Shown here one piece after another: positions 8,566 to 15,905 of a stretch of DNA of 64,000 nt. Positions within the stretch are counted from its first letter, which is position 1. Each line of letters begins with the position of its first letter. The translations under genes and the position numbers were made by a program. The stretch comes from Citreicella sp. C3M06 (GTDB taxonomy: Bacteria; Pseudomonadota; Alphaproteobacteria; Rhodobacterales; Rhodobacteraceae), in NCBI RefSeq assembly GCF_018860705.1, contig NZ_JAHKQA010000093.1, positions 1-64,000 on the forward strand. Direction: 5' to 3'. The notes under the pieces were generated by a model. The model did not search any database. It was not told the origin of the DNA and saw nothing but the letters and a program-made list of their open reading frames with translations.

Positions 8566-9166
8566 CGTCCGACATTTCGGCAGCAGCGGCCTCTTCGGCG
8601 AGGCCATCAGAACGTTGCCCGCGATGAGCGCGCCATACATCCAGCAGGCAGCGCCGCACCTGAAGGTAATCGACACCTATCTCGTCCGCGACCCGCCGCG
8701 CGCCATCCCTCAGCATCGTCTCGACTTGAGCGATCTCTTTCGAGATCTGCCTGCGCACTTGCGCTTCGACGCTCGACGCAAGAACGAACCGCCCCGCATC
8801 CTCCGCATTCTGTCGCCTCAGCCGGCGGGCTTCTTCCTCGACCTTCTGCGTCCGCGCCAGTTCGTAGCGGTCAGGATCCCGCTGGGTGAGTGGGCTGGAC
8901 TCGGCCGGGCGGGGCGCCTCGAGCGCGGTGGAGCCAGACGCGATGTCGCGCAGCGCCCGCTTCGTGTCAGCCCCGTTGCCCATCAGCTGGCCCGGATCGA
9001 GTCGGCCCGACAGTTTCTCGGCCACCTTGGACAGGTCGAAGCGACGGGCGCGACCGTCGCCGTCATAGCATCCCGCGAGCTGACCCTTCGAAACCATCTG
9101 GCTGATCCGGCCCTTGGAAAGGTTCAGCTTTCCCGCCAGCTCTGTCGTGGTCACCCGATCGCCCAT
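8543..9166 (-). CDS. Terminase small subunit, Nu1-like
   Basis: The 207-aa protein has an N-terminal winged-helix DNA-binding domain (VTTTELAGKLNLSKGRISQM, then a wing and RRFDLSKVAEKL, residues 5-55), a linker, and a charged coiled-coil half (RYELARTQKVEEEARRLRRQ onward) that would contact TerL. Nu1-type subunits recognise cosB repeats and load the large subunit. It is the first gene of the packaging module, preceded by a 309-base non-coding stretch with CTAAAC repeats, which fits a cos/cosB region. Confidence 0.88.
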   Translation of the reverse strand: MGDRVTTTELAGKLNLSKGRISQMVSKGQLAGCYDGDGRARRFDLSKVAEKLSGRLDPGQLMGNGADTKRALRDIASGSTALEAPRPAESSPLTQRDPDRYELARTQKVEEEARRLRRQNAEDAGRFVLASSVEAQVRRQISKEIAQVETMLRDGARRVADEIGVDYLQVRRCLLDVWRAHRGQRSDGLAEEAAAAEMSDDERDADF

Positions 9167-9475
9167 GCCGCCTGTTCCATCGCCTCTCTAAACCGTCTCC
9201 GGTCCGCTAAACCTTTGTTTCGTTTAGGCTTTGTGGAACGTTTATCGCCGCAAAACCTCTGCGCTCTGCGCCCCCGTATACGTTCTCCCCCAGGAGGGAC
9301 CCGCCGAGGATTTTTCAATGGGCGAGTTCGCCCTGAATTTCAGAGTGTAAATCTCTTGCCTTGCACGAATAGCGGCAGGGCGTGGCCAAGGGGCCAGAAA
9401 CGCGCAACGCCCGGAGCATCTCTGCTCCGGGCGCGGCTCGGTTCGGTGGTAAGATGTCAACAGAGTGACATTTGG
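9167..9475. other. Candidate cos/terminase-binding region upstream of terS
   Basis: This 309-base stretch has no convincing gene. Close to the terS start it holds the hexamer CTAAAC three times, at 9188-9193 and 9207-9212 in direct orientation and at 9222-9227 inverted. Further out lie a 10-bp stem hairpin (9409-9432) and a short inverted repeat ATGTCA/TGACAT (9454-9471). Nu1-type small subunits bind spaced repeats next to cos, so this region is the best place for cos, but the nick site cannot be read from sequence. Confidence 0.4.
9409..9432. terminator. Perfect 10-bp hairpin, possible terminator without U-tract
   Basis: The arms GCCCGGAGCA (9409-9418) and TGCTCCGGGC (9423-9432) pair perfectly around a TCTC loop. 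It sits between the replication genes and terS on the minus strand. No T-run follows on either strand, so it could be a transcription pause or cos-related structure rather than an intrinsic terminator. Confidence 0.4.
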
Positions 9476-10141
9476 TCAAGAGACTTTCTTCCATGGACTG
9501 CGCGGCGGCATCTCATCGACCACCTCGAAGCCCGTCAGATCGCAGCGCATCTGGAACGTGCAGCGAAGCTCGAGAAGCGCGCCCCACCACCCGAGCCATG
9601 CCCGCCGCGCCCTCGCGATGTCAGCGGGCGTGGCCGTGAAGACGACGCGGCAAGCATATCCGTCCGACTGCCCGAGCAGATGCGCCGGCCAGCGGTCCAA
9701 CCCATCCCAAAGCGACCGAGCCGCATACATGCCGTGCTTGCATCGCCGCCATTCGACCGGCTCGCAGCCCGGCACCATGTTGCGCCCCCAGTCCGGCCAG
9801 CATCCCGAACGCGCCATCTCCGCAATTGCCACGGCCATACCGCGCCCACCGCAACCCTCTGGCAGGCAAGACACAGCCGACGCCACCAGGTCTGCGTCTG
9901 GGTGCGGGTCGGATTGGCCCCCACCATCGATGCTGCAGCCAAGATCGCCACGTTTCATCAGGATGTATTCCATCCCCACACCCGGACGCACACCGGAGGT
10001 ACTTCCCACCTCGTCAAAGTCCAACCCCACGCGCTCGACCTGAAAGGCCCACACCAGCAGATCCCATATCGAAACCGGCACCTTGCCTGCACGACCGGGC
10101 CGAACCTTGGCCACCGCAAACTGCTCATGGTTCATGTTCAT
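9476..10141 (-). CDS. Phage protein of unknown function between replication and packaging genes
   Basis: The 221-aa product starts MNMNHEQFAVAKVRP; ATG 10141 was chosen because AGGAAG lies six bases upstream. The protein is rich in Trp, Cys and Gly and contains many short helices (SIWDLLVWAFQVERVGLDFDEV). Clustered Cys/His residues occur in the middle (GCWPDWGRNMVPGCEP, CKHGMYAARS) and could bind metal, though no known zinc motif is met. It is the last gene before the packaging module. Related late regulators or nucleases occupy this position in other phages, but no family was recognised. Confidence 0.65.
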   Translation of the reverse strand: MNMNHEQFAVAKVRPGRAGKVPVSIWDLLVWAFQVERVGLDFDEVGSTSGVRPGVGMEYILMKRGDLGCSIDGGGQSDPHPDADLVASAVSCLPEGCGGRGMAVAIAEMARSGCWPDWGRNMVPGCEPVEWRRCKHGMYAARSLWDGLDRWPAHLLGQSDGYACRVVFTATPADIARARRAWLGWWGALLELRCTFQMRCDLTGFEVVDEMPPRSPWKKVS

Positions 10142-10156
10142 TCCTGACTTCCTCAA

Positions 10157-10606
10157 TATTTTGTTGATTTTCTATCTTCAATGACAAGATGTTGATCTGG
10201 GCGGAGGTAAGAGCGGCCCGAGCGGCTGGAAACCAGAGGGCAACGGCCCGACATGGTTTGAACACTACGAACCACAAACCCCTGAAAACTAAGTGTAATA
10301 GTGGCGGGTCACGGCCTGAACGGCCTGAACGGCCCGAGGGGCAGGGTAATACATGAGAGAGTAATCCCCCCCGACCCCCAATGCCTCGCGCGCATGCGTT
10401 ACCTTGCATCTCGGGCCGTTCAGGCCGTTCAAGCCGATAGTGCAGGATAAGACATTGAAAACATGCAATCCCCCCGACCCCAACTCCAATTGCGTCGAGC
10501 CGTGAAGCATAGCGTTCGGGCCGGTCCGGCCGGTCAGATTTCCGAAGGAAGGTAAAGGGGTGCGGGGTGCTGAGGGCCATCTTGGGCTGGATTGCACCCC
10601 GCCGGG
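10157..10606. other. Candidate phage replication origin (non-coding, repeat-rich)
   Basis: This 450-base stretch downstream of the helicase operon has no gene with a credible start. It contains an AT-rich segment next to 10157-10195, three arrays of CGGCCTGAA-type 9-mers (10312-10338, 10411-10436 inverted, 10513-10536 inverted and diverged) and a duplicated AATCCCCCCGACCCC block at about 10363-10379 and 10467-10481. SF3 helicases of P4 type melt origins made of short iterated repeats next to their own gene, so an origin is the simplest reading. It is an inference. Confidence 0.5.
10312..10536. repeat. Iteron-like arrays based on CGGCCTGAA
   Basis: Array A (10312-10338, plus strand) reads CGGCCTGAA, CGGCCTGAA, CGGCCCGAG. 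Array B (10411-10436) is its inverted counterpart, reading CGGCTTGAA, CGGCCTGAA, CGGCCCGA on the minus strand. Array C (about 10513-10536) is a diverged minus-strand copy in which CGGTCC/CGGTCA replace CGTTCA, so each unit differs at matching positions. Unit length 9 and the inverted placement of A and B make chance or coding constraint unlikely. Confidence 0.7.
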
Positions 10607-10906
10607 TCATGGATCGAGCCCTTCAGGCGGCAATGACCGCAACCAAGCATTGACCTCTGCAGCTGGGATCTCGCACAGCGATGCCGCTGCCTTTGGCGTG
10701 GCGCTCACGGCGACATGAACCGCATTCGCAGCGAGCTGGCGCGCACGGTGCAGCGCGGCGACGCAATCAGACTTTCGACCAAATATGGCCTTGCCGTCGA
10801 TATAGCCCTGATCTTTCGCCTGGGCGACAAAGGCATCCAGCTCCGCCCGCGTCATGCCCGAATGGACATTGGCCATCCGCCAGGCATTTGGCTTCCAAAC
10901 CGTCAT
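10607..10906 (-). CDS. Small phage replication-region protein
   Basis: The 99-aa product overlaps the helicase stop by four bases (ATGA) and is presumably co-translated with it. It is mainly helical (SGMTRAELDAFVAQAKDQGY) with an Ala-rich C-terminal half and ends LRSLPPEGLDP. No helicase, primase or HTH signature was recognised. The coupling suggests a partner or loader for the helicase, which is inference. Confidence 0.65.
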   Translation of the reverse strand: MTVWKPNAWRMANVHSGMTRAELDAFVAQAKDQGYIDGKAIFGRKSDCVAALHRARQLAANAVHVAVSATPKAAASLCEIPAAEVNAWLRSLPPEGLDP

Positions 10907-12738
10907 CGCCAGCCACCGTCATCGTGGCTGCCAGACCCTGCCGCCGATGCAACAGGCCGTCCCTTGGCGTCTTTCGGGGCGTTGTCGAACGTACGCTTGA
11001 ACGTGTCGACAAATCGAACGCCGCGATATCCGGTCGCGTCACGTTTCCCCGGACTATAGCTCTTGCCAGACCTCGGATCGCGGTAACGGCCCGCCAGTCC
11101 CTTGAACTTGAGCGACACGGTCCTGTCGCCCCACATGCCCTCGCCGCGCATGTCCAGCCAAAGATTGAACCCCTGGATGATCTCGCGGGCGTAAAGAAAG
11201 TCATCGGGGTCACCGGACACAAGACAGGCATCGCCGAGGAACGTCCCGATCGGGTCGCTGTCAGCGCGATATTCCTGCGTTGCGTCCAAAACCTGCTGGG
11301 GTTCTTGCAGGCCGCTTTCCAGATAGGACACCAGTCCTTCGGCCAGCCAGTTCAGAATGCCTGCCCGCTCTGACCACAGCTTTTCGCCAAGCTTCTCATC
11401 ACGCTCTGCCGCTGGTATCTGCACATCGAATGGCACCAGCAGCACCCGGCGCCAAATCCCATCATCGGTGCCGCGGATATCGGGCTTGTGGTTACCGCTC
11501 ATGGTCAGCTTGAAGAACGGGTGGGCCTCAATGAAATCCGAGTTCAACTGGCGCACCATGATCGGTTCGCCGCCGGTAACTTCCTTGATCATGCCCTCTT
11601 GCAGGCGCTCACCCTCATCTGGTTCGGACGTTCGCACCATTCGGGCGCTTATCAGCGGAAAGATGTCTGGTGTTGCATCGCCGCCCCCGCGCCTATTGCG
11701 GCCGGTGAAGGATTCAATCTTGGCCGTGTGCGAGTAATCGCCAAGCATCCGACCGATCAAATCCACCAGAACCGACTTGCCGTTGGCGCCCGCGCCATAG
11801 AAGAAAGCGAACTTCTGAATCTTCAGGCCGGTCATCGACAGCCCGAACCATCTCTGAAGAAACCCGCGCATCTCCACATTCGGCTGCACACGCTCAAGAA
11901 AGGTGTGAAAAGTCGGGCATTCAGCGTTCGGATCAAACGCCACCGGCATCATCTTCGTTACCAACTGTGGCGCATCGCGACCTTCGACCGGCACTTCACG
12001 CGCGTGAGGATCGAGACGAATGCCGGCTGTTCTCGAGAACCCGGAATCGCCGCCGCCGTCGACAGAAAAGCGCAGCAATCCGGATTCGGTATTTACCGTC
12101 AAAGGGTCGGCATTCAGATCTTCGACTTCCCGCGCCACCTCGACCGTCGCCTCGGTCAGCATCGCGTCGATCTTGGCCTTGTTCCCTGTAGATTTGGCAA
12201 AGGTGCGATGATCGCCCTTCATCTTTGCCCGCTGATCCTTGATCTTGCGGATCCAACCCAGTCGTTGCGTCAGATCTTCAATCTCGATTTCCTGATCTGT
12301 CGACAATGGGCCAGCTTCTTGCTGGGCGCGCAGCGCGGCCTCACGGGCGCGGAACCCGGCCTCCTTCGCCAGCTCCTGCTGCTGCCAGTCCTCAAGCACA
12401 AGGTGTGGTATTTCCTTGATGATGTGGTCCTGGACGGTTTGCGCATGGCGCCGGACGGAAATGTCATCAGCGTCCAGCCTCCACCGGCGGCCATCCCAGA
12501 CATGCCAGCCGATCCGAGGAACGACCATCGCGGAATCTCCACAATAAAGCGCAAACCTCTTTCCGTTGCCGGTATCGTTAAGGGCGAAACGCGCGCCCTC
12601 ACTGTGAAGGCCGCTATCGTCATCCACGGCAGGCGGCGGGGGCGCGTCATCATCGCTCGACCCATGGGTCGGCTCTGCCGAAGGCAAACCAGCGAACTCG
12701 TCATAGTCCGCACCGAGATCTTCCGGCTCGTTCGTCAT
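10903..12738 (-). CDS. Phage SF3 helicase, D5/P4 family (primase domain not evident)
   Basis: The 611-aa protein carries a D5 N-terminal region (about residues 50-290) and a P4-type SF3 ATPase (about 300-480) with Walker A GAGANGKS at 315-322, the ISARMVRTSEPDEG Walker B/motif region, the sensor stretch KLTMSGNHKPDIRGTDDG and the arginine region IWRRVLLVPF. SF3 helicases unwind the phage origin. A typical PrimPol, Toprim or zinc-ribbon primase domain is not visible; residues 1-50 are acidic and low-complexity. Priming would then come from the host. The gene is coupled to genes on both sides by four-base overlaps. Confidence 0.92.
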   Translation of the reverse strand: MTNEPEDLGADYDEFAGLPSAEPTHGSSDDDAPPPPAVDDDSGLHSEGARFALNDTGNGKRFALYCGDSAMVVPRIGWHVWDGRRWRLDADDISVRRHAQTVQDHIIKEIPHLVLEDWQQQELAKEAGFRAREAALRAQQEAGPLSTDQEIEIEDLTQRLGWIRKIKDQRAKMKGDHRTFAKSTGNKAKIDAMLTEATVEVAREVEDLNADPLTVNTESGLLRFSVDGGGDSGFSRTAGIRLDPHAREVPVEGRDAPQLVTKMMPVAFDPNAECPTFHTFLERVQPNVEMRGFLQRWFGLSMTGLKIQKFAFFYGAGANGKSVLVDLIGRMLGDYSHTAKIESFTGRNRRGGGDATPDIFPLISARMVRTSEPDEGERLQEGMIKEVTGGEPIMVRQLNSDFIEAHPFFKLTMSGNHKPDIRGTDDGIWRRVLLVPFDVQIPAAERDEKLGEKLWSERAGILNWLAEGLVSYLESGLQEPQQVLDATQEYRADSDPIGTFLGDACLVSGDPDDFLYAREIIQGFNLWLDMRGEGMWGDRTVSLKFKGLAGRYRDPRSGKSYSPGKRDATGYRGVRFVDTFKRTFDNAPKDAKGRPVASAAGSGSHDDGGWR

Positions 12739-13007
12739 ACCTCACCACCCCCGGTCAGCTCGGGATTCCGGCGATGGTGCGAATAGGTCAGGAAATCCGG
12801 GCGCGTCTTGGGGTCGAGGTCACGCCATTCGATAAATAGCCGTTCGACACGGCTCTGGCGGGATTCTTCAATCTCGCGCAGACGGCGACCAAGGACCGCA
12901 TGGGCCTCGCTGAATGCGTAGACCGATACCAGCTCCGATACGACATGCTGAACCTCTCGGTCCCGCGGAAGCGCATCCCGAATTGCAATCGTCCGATCTT
13001 CACCCAT
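12735..13007 (-). CDS. Small phage early protein, helical
   Basis: The 90-aa product (start MGEDRTIAIRDALPRD) overlaps the helicase start by four bases and its own start overlaps the upstream gene. An Arg-rich amphipathic helix occupies residues 35-65 (LGRRLREIEESRQSRVERLF), and the tail ends with ELTGGGEV. The family was not recognised. Its place just before the helicase suggests an early function in replication or its control. Confidence 0.6.
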   Translation of the reverse strand: MGEDRTIAIRDALPRDREVQHVVSELVSVYAFSEAHAVLGRRLREIEESRQSRVERLFIEWRDLDPKTRPDFLTYSHHRRNPELTGGGEV

Positions 13008-13224
13008 CGATGACACCCCCGTTCGCATCCTTGGATCGGAACGCGTCGACAATTCGTCGCATGGTTGCGATCTGCTTATGTGACGGCTTGAAGGCACCCG
13101 CCTTGCTCCGCTTCACCATCGAGGCGCAGAATGACCGCTCCCAATCAGTCAGATCGTGAGACCGAACGACAATCGGCATGTAATGCAGCAGCATATCTAC
13201 TTCGCCAGAACCCGCTGATGTCAT
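13000..13224 (-). CDS. Small phage early protein
   Basis: The 74-aa product starts MTSAGSGEVDMLLHY at ATG 13224, which overlaps the stop of the upstream gene by four bases; longer in-frame starts run into that gene. A WERSFCASMVKRSKAG segment and KQIATMRRIVDAF helix are seen. This pattern (a stretch ending K-P-S-x-K-Q) is common in small phage proteins that accompany replication genes, but no function is known. Confidence 0.6.
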   Translation of the reverse strand: MTSAGSGEVDMLLHYMPIVVRSHDLTDWERSFCASMVKRSKAGAFKPSHKQIATMRRIVDAFRSKDANGGVIDG

Positions 13225-13589
13225 GCAGCCCTCTTCATGACCCGAGACAGGAAGGCTTCGCGCTCTTCCACAGTCATGCTCTGCCAAAGCATCGCAAAGA
13301 TGCGCCGCTTGGCTTTGGGCGCGAATGGGCGCCTTTCGATCGCGGCCAACGCCGCCCCCCCATAAAGCTCAACCTCTACAGGCGTGGCGCATTCCACCCA
13401 CAGCGCCGCATCGGCGCGCATGTCGCCGAAAATCTCGTACCGCGGCGCGCCACCTGCAACCGTATCAAGCGCCACACAAAGCGCGGCTCCCAGAAGGCTC
13501 TGGCCATTCGGAACCTTCTGGGCTTCCGCAATGGCCAGACGCAAATGCGCGAAAATCCGGTCTTCCGGTGTGAATTCCTGAGCGGTCAT
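13221..13589 (-). CDS. Small phage early protein, helical
   Basis: The 122-aa product starts MTAQEFTPEDRIFAHLRLAI at ATG 13589, overlapping the upstream stop by four bases. Two predicted helical halves flank a Gly-rich segment (YGGAALAAIERR); the C-terminal half contains FAMLWQSMTVEEREAFLSRV. No known domain was recognised. It belongs to the coupled early operon read from the cro-side promoter. Confidence 0.6.
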   Translation of the reverse strand: MTAQEFTPEDRIFAHLRLAIAEAQKVPNGQSLLGAALCVALDTVAGGAPRYEIFGDMRADAALWVECATPVEVELYGGAALAAIERRPFAPKAKRRIFAMLWQSMTVEEREAFLSRVMKRAA

Positions 13590-13861
13590 CGGCGCGCCCC
13601 CGCTGGCCGTAGGACGCGGTCGGCATAATACCGCGACATCACGCTCCACAGCGCCTCGCGTGCATCTCCAAAGGCAACCTCATCCGTCGCCGACAGAACC
13701 CGGAAAGCGACCTTGCGCAATTCGCCAAGACCCGAGTCCTCAGAGCAGGCCGCATAGGCGTCAGCCAGCGCCGTAATCCTGTCGACGCAAATCCGCATGC
13801 CTCCCCGGTGCAGGGCAAGGCAGGTCGCAGCATCAAGAAAATCTTCTCTGGTATTCTTCAT
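13586..13861 (-). CDS. Small phage early protein
   Basis: The 91-aa product starts MKNTREDFLDAATCLAL at ATG 13861, which overlaps the stop of the preceding gene (ATGA); a TTG two codons upstream is less likely. The protein is helical, with ICVDRITALADAYAACSED and AREALWSVMSRYYADRV segments. No family was recognised. Confidence 0.6.
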   Translation of the reverse strand: MKNTREDFLDAATCLALHRGGMRICVDRITALADAYAACSEDSGLGELRKVAFRVLSATDEVAFGDAREALWSVMSRYYADRVLRPAGARR

Positions 13862-14109
13862 CGCCAATCCTCCACCGCATCCGCCAGCGCGCGCAGCTGC
13901 CCCGCCAGTTCGTCTCGTTCAGCGGCGCTGTCACAAAATCCGTTCGTCAGAACCCGGCAGCCCGCGCCCATCTCAGGGGCAGGCGCGGTCCGAAGCGCCC
14001 ACATCCGCGCGCCGCAGGCGCTCAGCATCAGCTCAAGATCGAGTTGCCCAAGAGGCAAACACCGACGGCGTGTAATCGCCAGGGGAGTTGCGCCGCCGGT
14101 GCTTGCCAT
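13858..14109 (-). CDS. Small phage early protein with C-terminal helix
   Basis: The 83-aa product starts MASTGGATPLAITRRR and its ATG shares a base with the stop of the upstream HTH gene (TGATG). The C-terminal AAERDELAGQLRALADAVEDW forms a clear amphipathic helix; four Cys are scattered in the N-terminal half. Function is unknown. Confidence 0.55.
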   Translation of the reverse strand: MASTGGATPLAITRRRCLPLGQLDLELMLSACGARMWALRTAPAPEMGAGCRVLTNGFCDSAAERDELAGQLRALADAVEDWR

Positions 14110-14393
14110 CAGACGCCGTCCTCTGCTTCACAACGCGCATCGGTCACGATCGCATCCAGCAGCGCCGGAACCGACAGGTTGAGCCGCGCCGCTTCGTCCT
14201 TCAGCCACGCAATGTTGCGGGTCGATTTGGCGGGCACCTTCAGCGCGCGACCGCAGACGATGCCCTCACGCCGGGCGATCGCCCGCGCGTAATTCGCGGT
14301 ACATCCGGCTGCCTCCGCCACGGCGAAGCTGCTCCGATTTGGATCCCTTTCGAACTCGGCGATGATCGCCAATCTCAGTGCGCCATGTGCCAT
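14109..14393 (-). CDS. Small HTH-type phage protein
   Basis: The 94-aa product contains a likely helix-turn-helix at residues 22-45 (SFAVAEAAGCTANYARAIAR), preceded by a helix and followed by KSTRNIAWLKDEAARLNLSV. It probably binds DNA as an early regulator. The start lies one base after the stop of the upstream small gene and the stop overlaps the downstream start. The HTH is read from pattern only. Confidence 0.6.
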   Translation of the reverse strand: MAHGALRLAIIAEFERDPNRSSFAVAEAAGCTANYARAIARREGIVCGRALKVPAKSTRNIAWLKDEAARLNLSVPALLDAIVTDARCEAEDGV

Positions 14394-14394
14394 G

Positions 14395-14631
14395 TCACAA
14401 CCCCGAAAAAGCCCCCGGCGCGCAAGACACCGGGGGAAGGTCCAACAGGGATGCGCGGGTTGCCCGCCGCGCCGGGATCAAAAAGGGCGCGCAGGGCTGG
14501 CCAGCCTCTGGGGAGGAGATCGGCTGACCAGGGGACAACACCCCGCGCGCCAGGTGGCGGGGGGCCTTGACCCCCGCCGAACAAGCCCGGACAGGCCGGG
14601 CATTCGTGGATTCCAACGCGGCGACCTTCAT
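14395..14631 (-). CDS. Small phage protein, doubtful but coupled
   Basis: The 78-aa reading frame (MKVAALESTNARPVRACSAG) overlaps the upstream gene by ATGA and its stop lies one base before the next start, the same coupling as the surrounding genes. Composition is odd (Pro, Ala, Arg-rich, few charged helices) and another frame is open over part of the same region. It is reported because the junctions argue for a gene; the product has no recognised family. Confidence 0.45.
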   Translation of the reverse strand: MKVAALESTNARPVRACSAGVKAPRHLARGVLSPGQPISSPEAGQPCAPFLIPARRATRASLLDLPPVSCAPGAFSGL

Positions 14632-14954
14632 GCAGCCCTCCGCTGATCTGCCGCCACGCGGGCGGCGAGGTGTTCCATGAAACCGGGCCGTTCAAGCACC
14701 GCGATCATTACCTTGTCGGCGGTCGGGCGCGTGCTCGCGTTCCACCAGTTCCAAGCGCTGCTATTACGCACGCCAAAGAACACGGCGACAGCCTCGGGGT
14801 TGCGGAACTCCGCCCGCAACCAGTCCGACCAGATCTCGGCCGCGATGACTTGCATCCGGTAGCGGTCCAGACTCTTGGACCGGGACGCGAGTCCAGCGGA
14901 CGATTCAGGCTCGGAGCATGGATTCGACACCACCAGTTTCAGATGATTGTTCAT
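14628..14954 (-). CDS. Small phage regulatory-region protein, possible DNA-binding
   Basis: The 108-aa product is the second gene after the cro-like gene and overlaps it by four bases. Residues 35-85 (IWSDWLRAEFRNPEAVAVFF, then a GVRNSSAWNWWNAS turn and RPTADKVMIAVL) read like a helix-turn-helix in which the recognition helix carries SSAWNWWN. It may be an early regulator comparable in place to CII, which is inference. Confidence 0.6.
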   Translation of the reverse strand: MNNHLKLVVSNPCSEPESSAGLASRSKSLDRYRMQVIAAEIWSDWLRAEFRNPEAVAVFFGVRNSSAWNWWNASTRPTADKVMIAVLERPGFMEHLAARVAADQRRAA

Positions 14955-15151
14955 GCGGCGTCCTCCGCCGGAGGGTTGGCCTCGATGTACGCCTTCAGGC
15001 GGTCAACGCGAACCACGGTCGGGCTGGATTTGCCCGCCTGCCACGATTCCCATTCCCGCCAGCCCGCGCCGATGGCCTCTCGCAAAACCCACTGCGGCTT
15101 GCGGTTCACAGAGGCCGCGTAGGCCTCGACATATGCGATCAACTCTTCCAT
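14951..15151 (-). CDS. Cro-like repressor, small HTH protein
   Basis: The 66-aa product is the first gene of the leftward early operon, divergent from the cI-like gene across the operator region. It contains a compact HTH-like fold (ELIAYVEAYAASVNRKPQWV, then ILREAIGAGWREWESWQAGK, SSPTVVRVDRLKAYIEANPP). Size, position and divergence from cI are those of Cro. The most proximal operator half-sites lie 13 bases before its start. No strong ribosome binding site precedes the ATG. Confidence 0.65.
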   Translation of the reverse strand: MEELIAYVEAYAASVNRKPQWVLREAIGAGWREWESWQAGKSSPTVVRVDRLKAYIEANPPAEDAA

Positions 15152-15163
15152 GCGGCCAGTTAT

Positions 15164-15237
15164 GGGAAAAGATTACCACATCCACAAGGGAATTTATTCC
15201 CGTCGCGCAAACTCACTCAAAGTGGGAATGTATACCC
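15164..15237. promoter_or_regulatory. Immunity operator region with three repressor sites
   Basis: Three 14-bp sites with the pattern GGGAATTTATTCCC lie between the cro-like and cI-like genes. The middle site (15188-15201) is a perfect palindrome; the right site GGGAATGTATACCC (15224-15237) matches 12 of 14 and abuts the cI start; the left site GGGAAAAGATTACC (15164-15177) matches 10 of 14. The leftward promoter may use TTGTGG (15187-15182) and CATAAC on the minus strand, placing the left site in its spacer. The lay-out parallels lambda OR. Confidence 0.8.
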
Positions 15238-15885
15238 ATGAGTAGCGACCCCTTCATCAATGGCTTGAAAGCAATCTTTGCCGCCAACCCTTCCCTCAAA
15301 CCCGCTAGGGTTTCAAAAGAGGCTGGCCTAAGCCAGTCAGCTATTCGGAAGCTGTTTGAGAACGACGGATCGTCCCCGACCCTGCGCAGCGCTCGGTTGA
15401 TAGCCGCCGTTTTGGGCATGACTTTTGAAGAGGTCGTTGCGCAAAGCGGTGATGCACCTCTCAACATTCGCCCCACCATCGCAATCGCGGGCAAGGTCGG
15501 CGCCGGGGCGCAGGTGCCGGTCTTCGACGCCTATGCCAAGGGCGACGGCCCCCAGGTCGAATGCCCGCCCGGCCTGTCACCGCACGGCGTGGTCGCGGTC
15601 GAAGTCGAAGGTGACAGCATGGAACCGATGTTCAGCGCGGGCGATCTGCTGTTCTACACCCGCGACAGCCACGACGGCGTTCCCGCCGACGTCATCGGAC
15701 ACCGCTGCGTGGTCGAGGATGAAGACGGCATGGGCTGGGTCAAACAGGTCAAGGCAGGCGACGAACCCGGCCTGTTCCACCTGATTTCCCTGAACCCCGG
15801 CGCCAACACCATGTGGAACAAAAAGCTGAAATGGGCCGCGCGCGTGCGGCTGGCATGGCCTGCCGAACTGGCGAGGAAGGCTTGA
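15238..15885 (+). CDS. CI-like repressor with S24 self-cleavage domain
   Basis: The 215-aa protein has an N-terminal HTH (residues 20-60, RVSKEAGLSQSAIRKLF and GSSPTLRSARLIAAVLG) and a LexA/CI-type peptidase domain. Catalytic Ser127 lies in VEGDSMEPMF and Lys169 in WVKQVK; a candidate cleavage Ala84-Gly85 lies in IAIAGKV. It represses the lytic operon and is expected to cleave itself when RecA is activated. The ATG follows operator site 3 directly with no ribosome binding site, so the mRNA may be leaderless or nearly so. A longer in-frame start upstream lies in the divergent gene and was rejected. Confidence 0.93.
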   Translation: MSSDPFINGLKAIFAANPSLKPARVSKEAGLSQSAIRKLFENDGSSPTLRSARLIAAVLGMTFEEVVAQSGDAPLNIRPTIAIAGKVGAGAQVPVFDAYAKGDGPQVECPPGLSPHGVVAVEVEGDSMEPMFSAGDLLFYTRDSHDGVPADVIGHRCVVEDEDGMGWVKQVKAGDEPGLFHLISLNPGANTMWNKKLKWAARVRLAWPAELARKA

Positions 15886-15905
15886 CCCCGCAAAAGGAGA
15901 GAGAA

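Noticed and set aside
9242-9460. 72-residue minus-strand frame upstream of terS
   Set aside because: It starts with TTG, lacks a ribosome site and spans the hairpin and inverted repeat; composition is not protein-like.
8615-10147. 510-residue plus-strand frame
   Set aside because: Antisense to terS and the gene at 9476-10141; rich in Arg, Pro and His as expected for shadow frames.
10125-10610. 161-residue open frame on the minus strand
   Set aside because: It covers the repeat arrays, has a repetitive, composition-driven sequence and no ribosome site; it runs into the next real gene. Read as non-coding.
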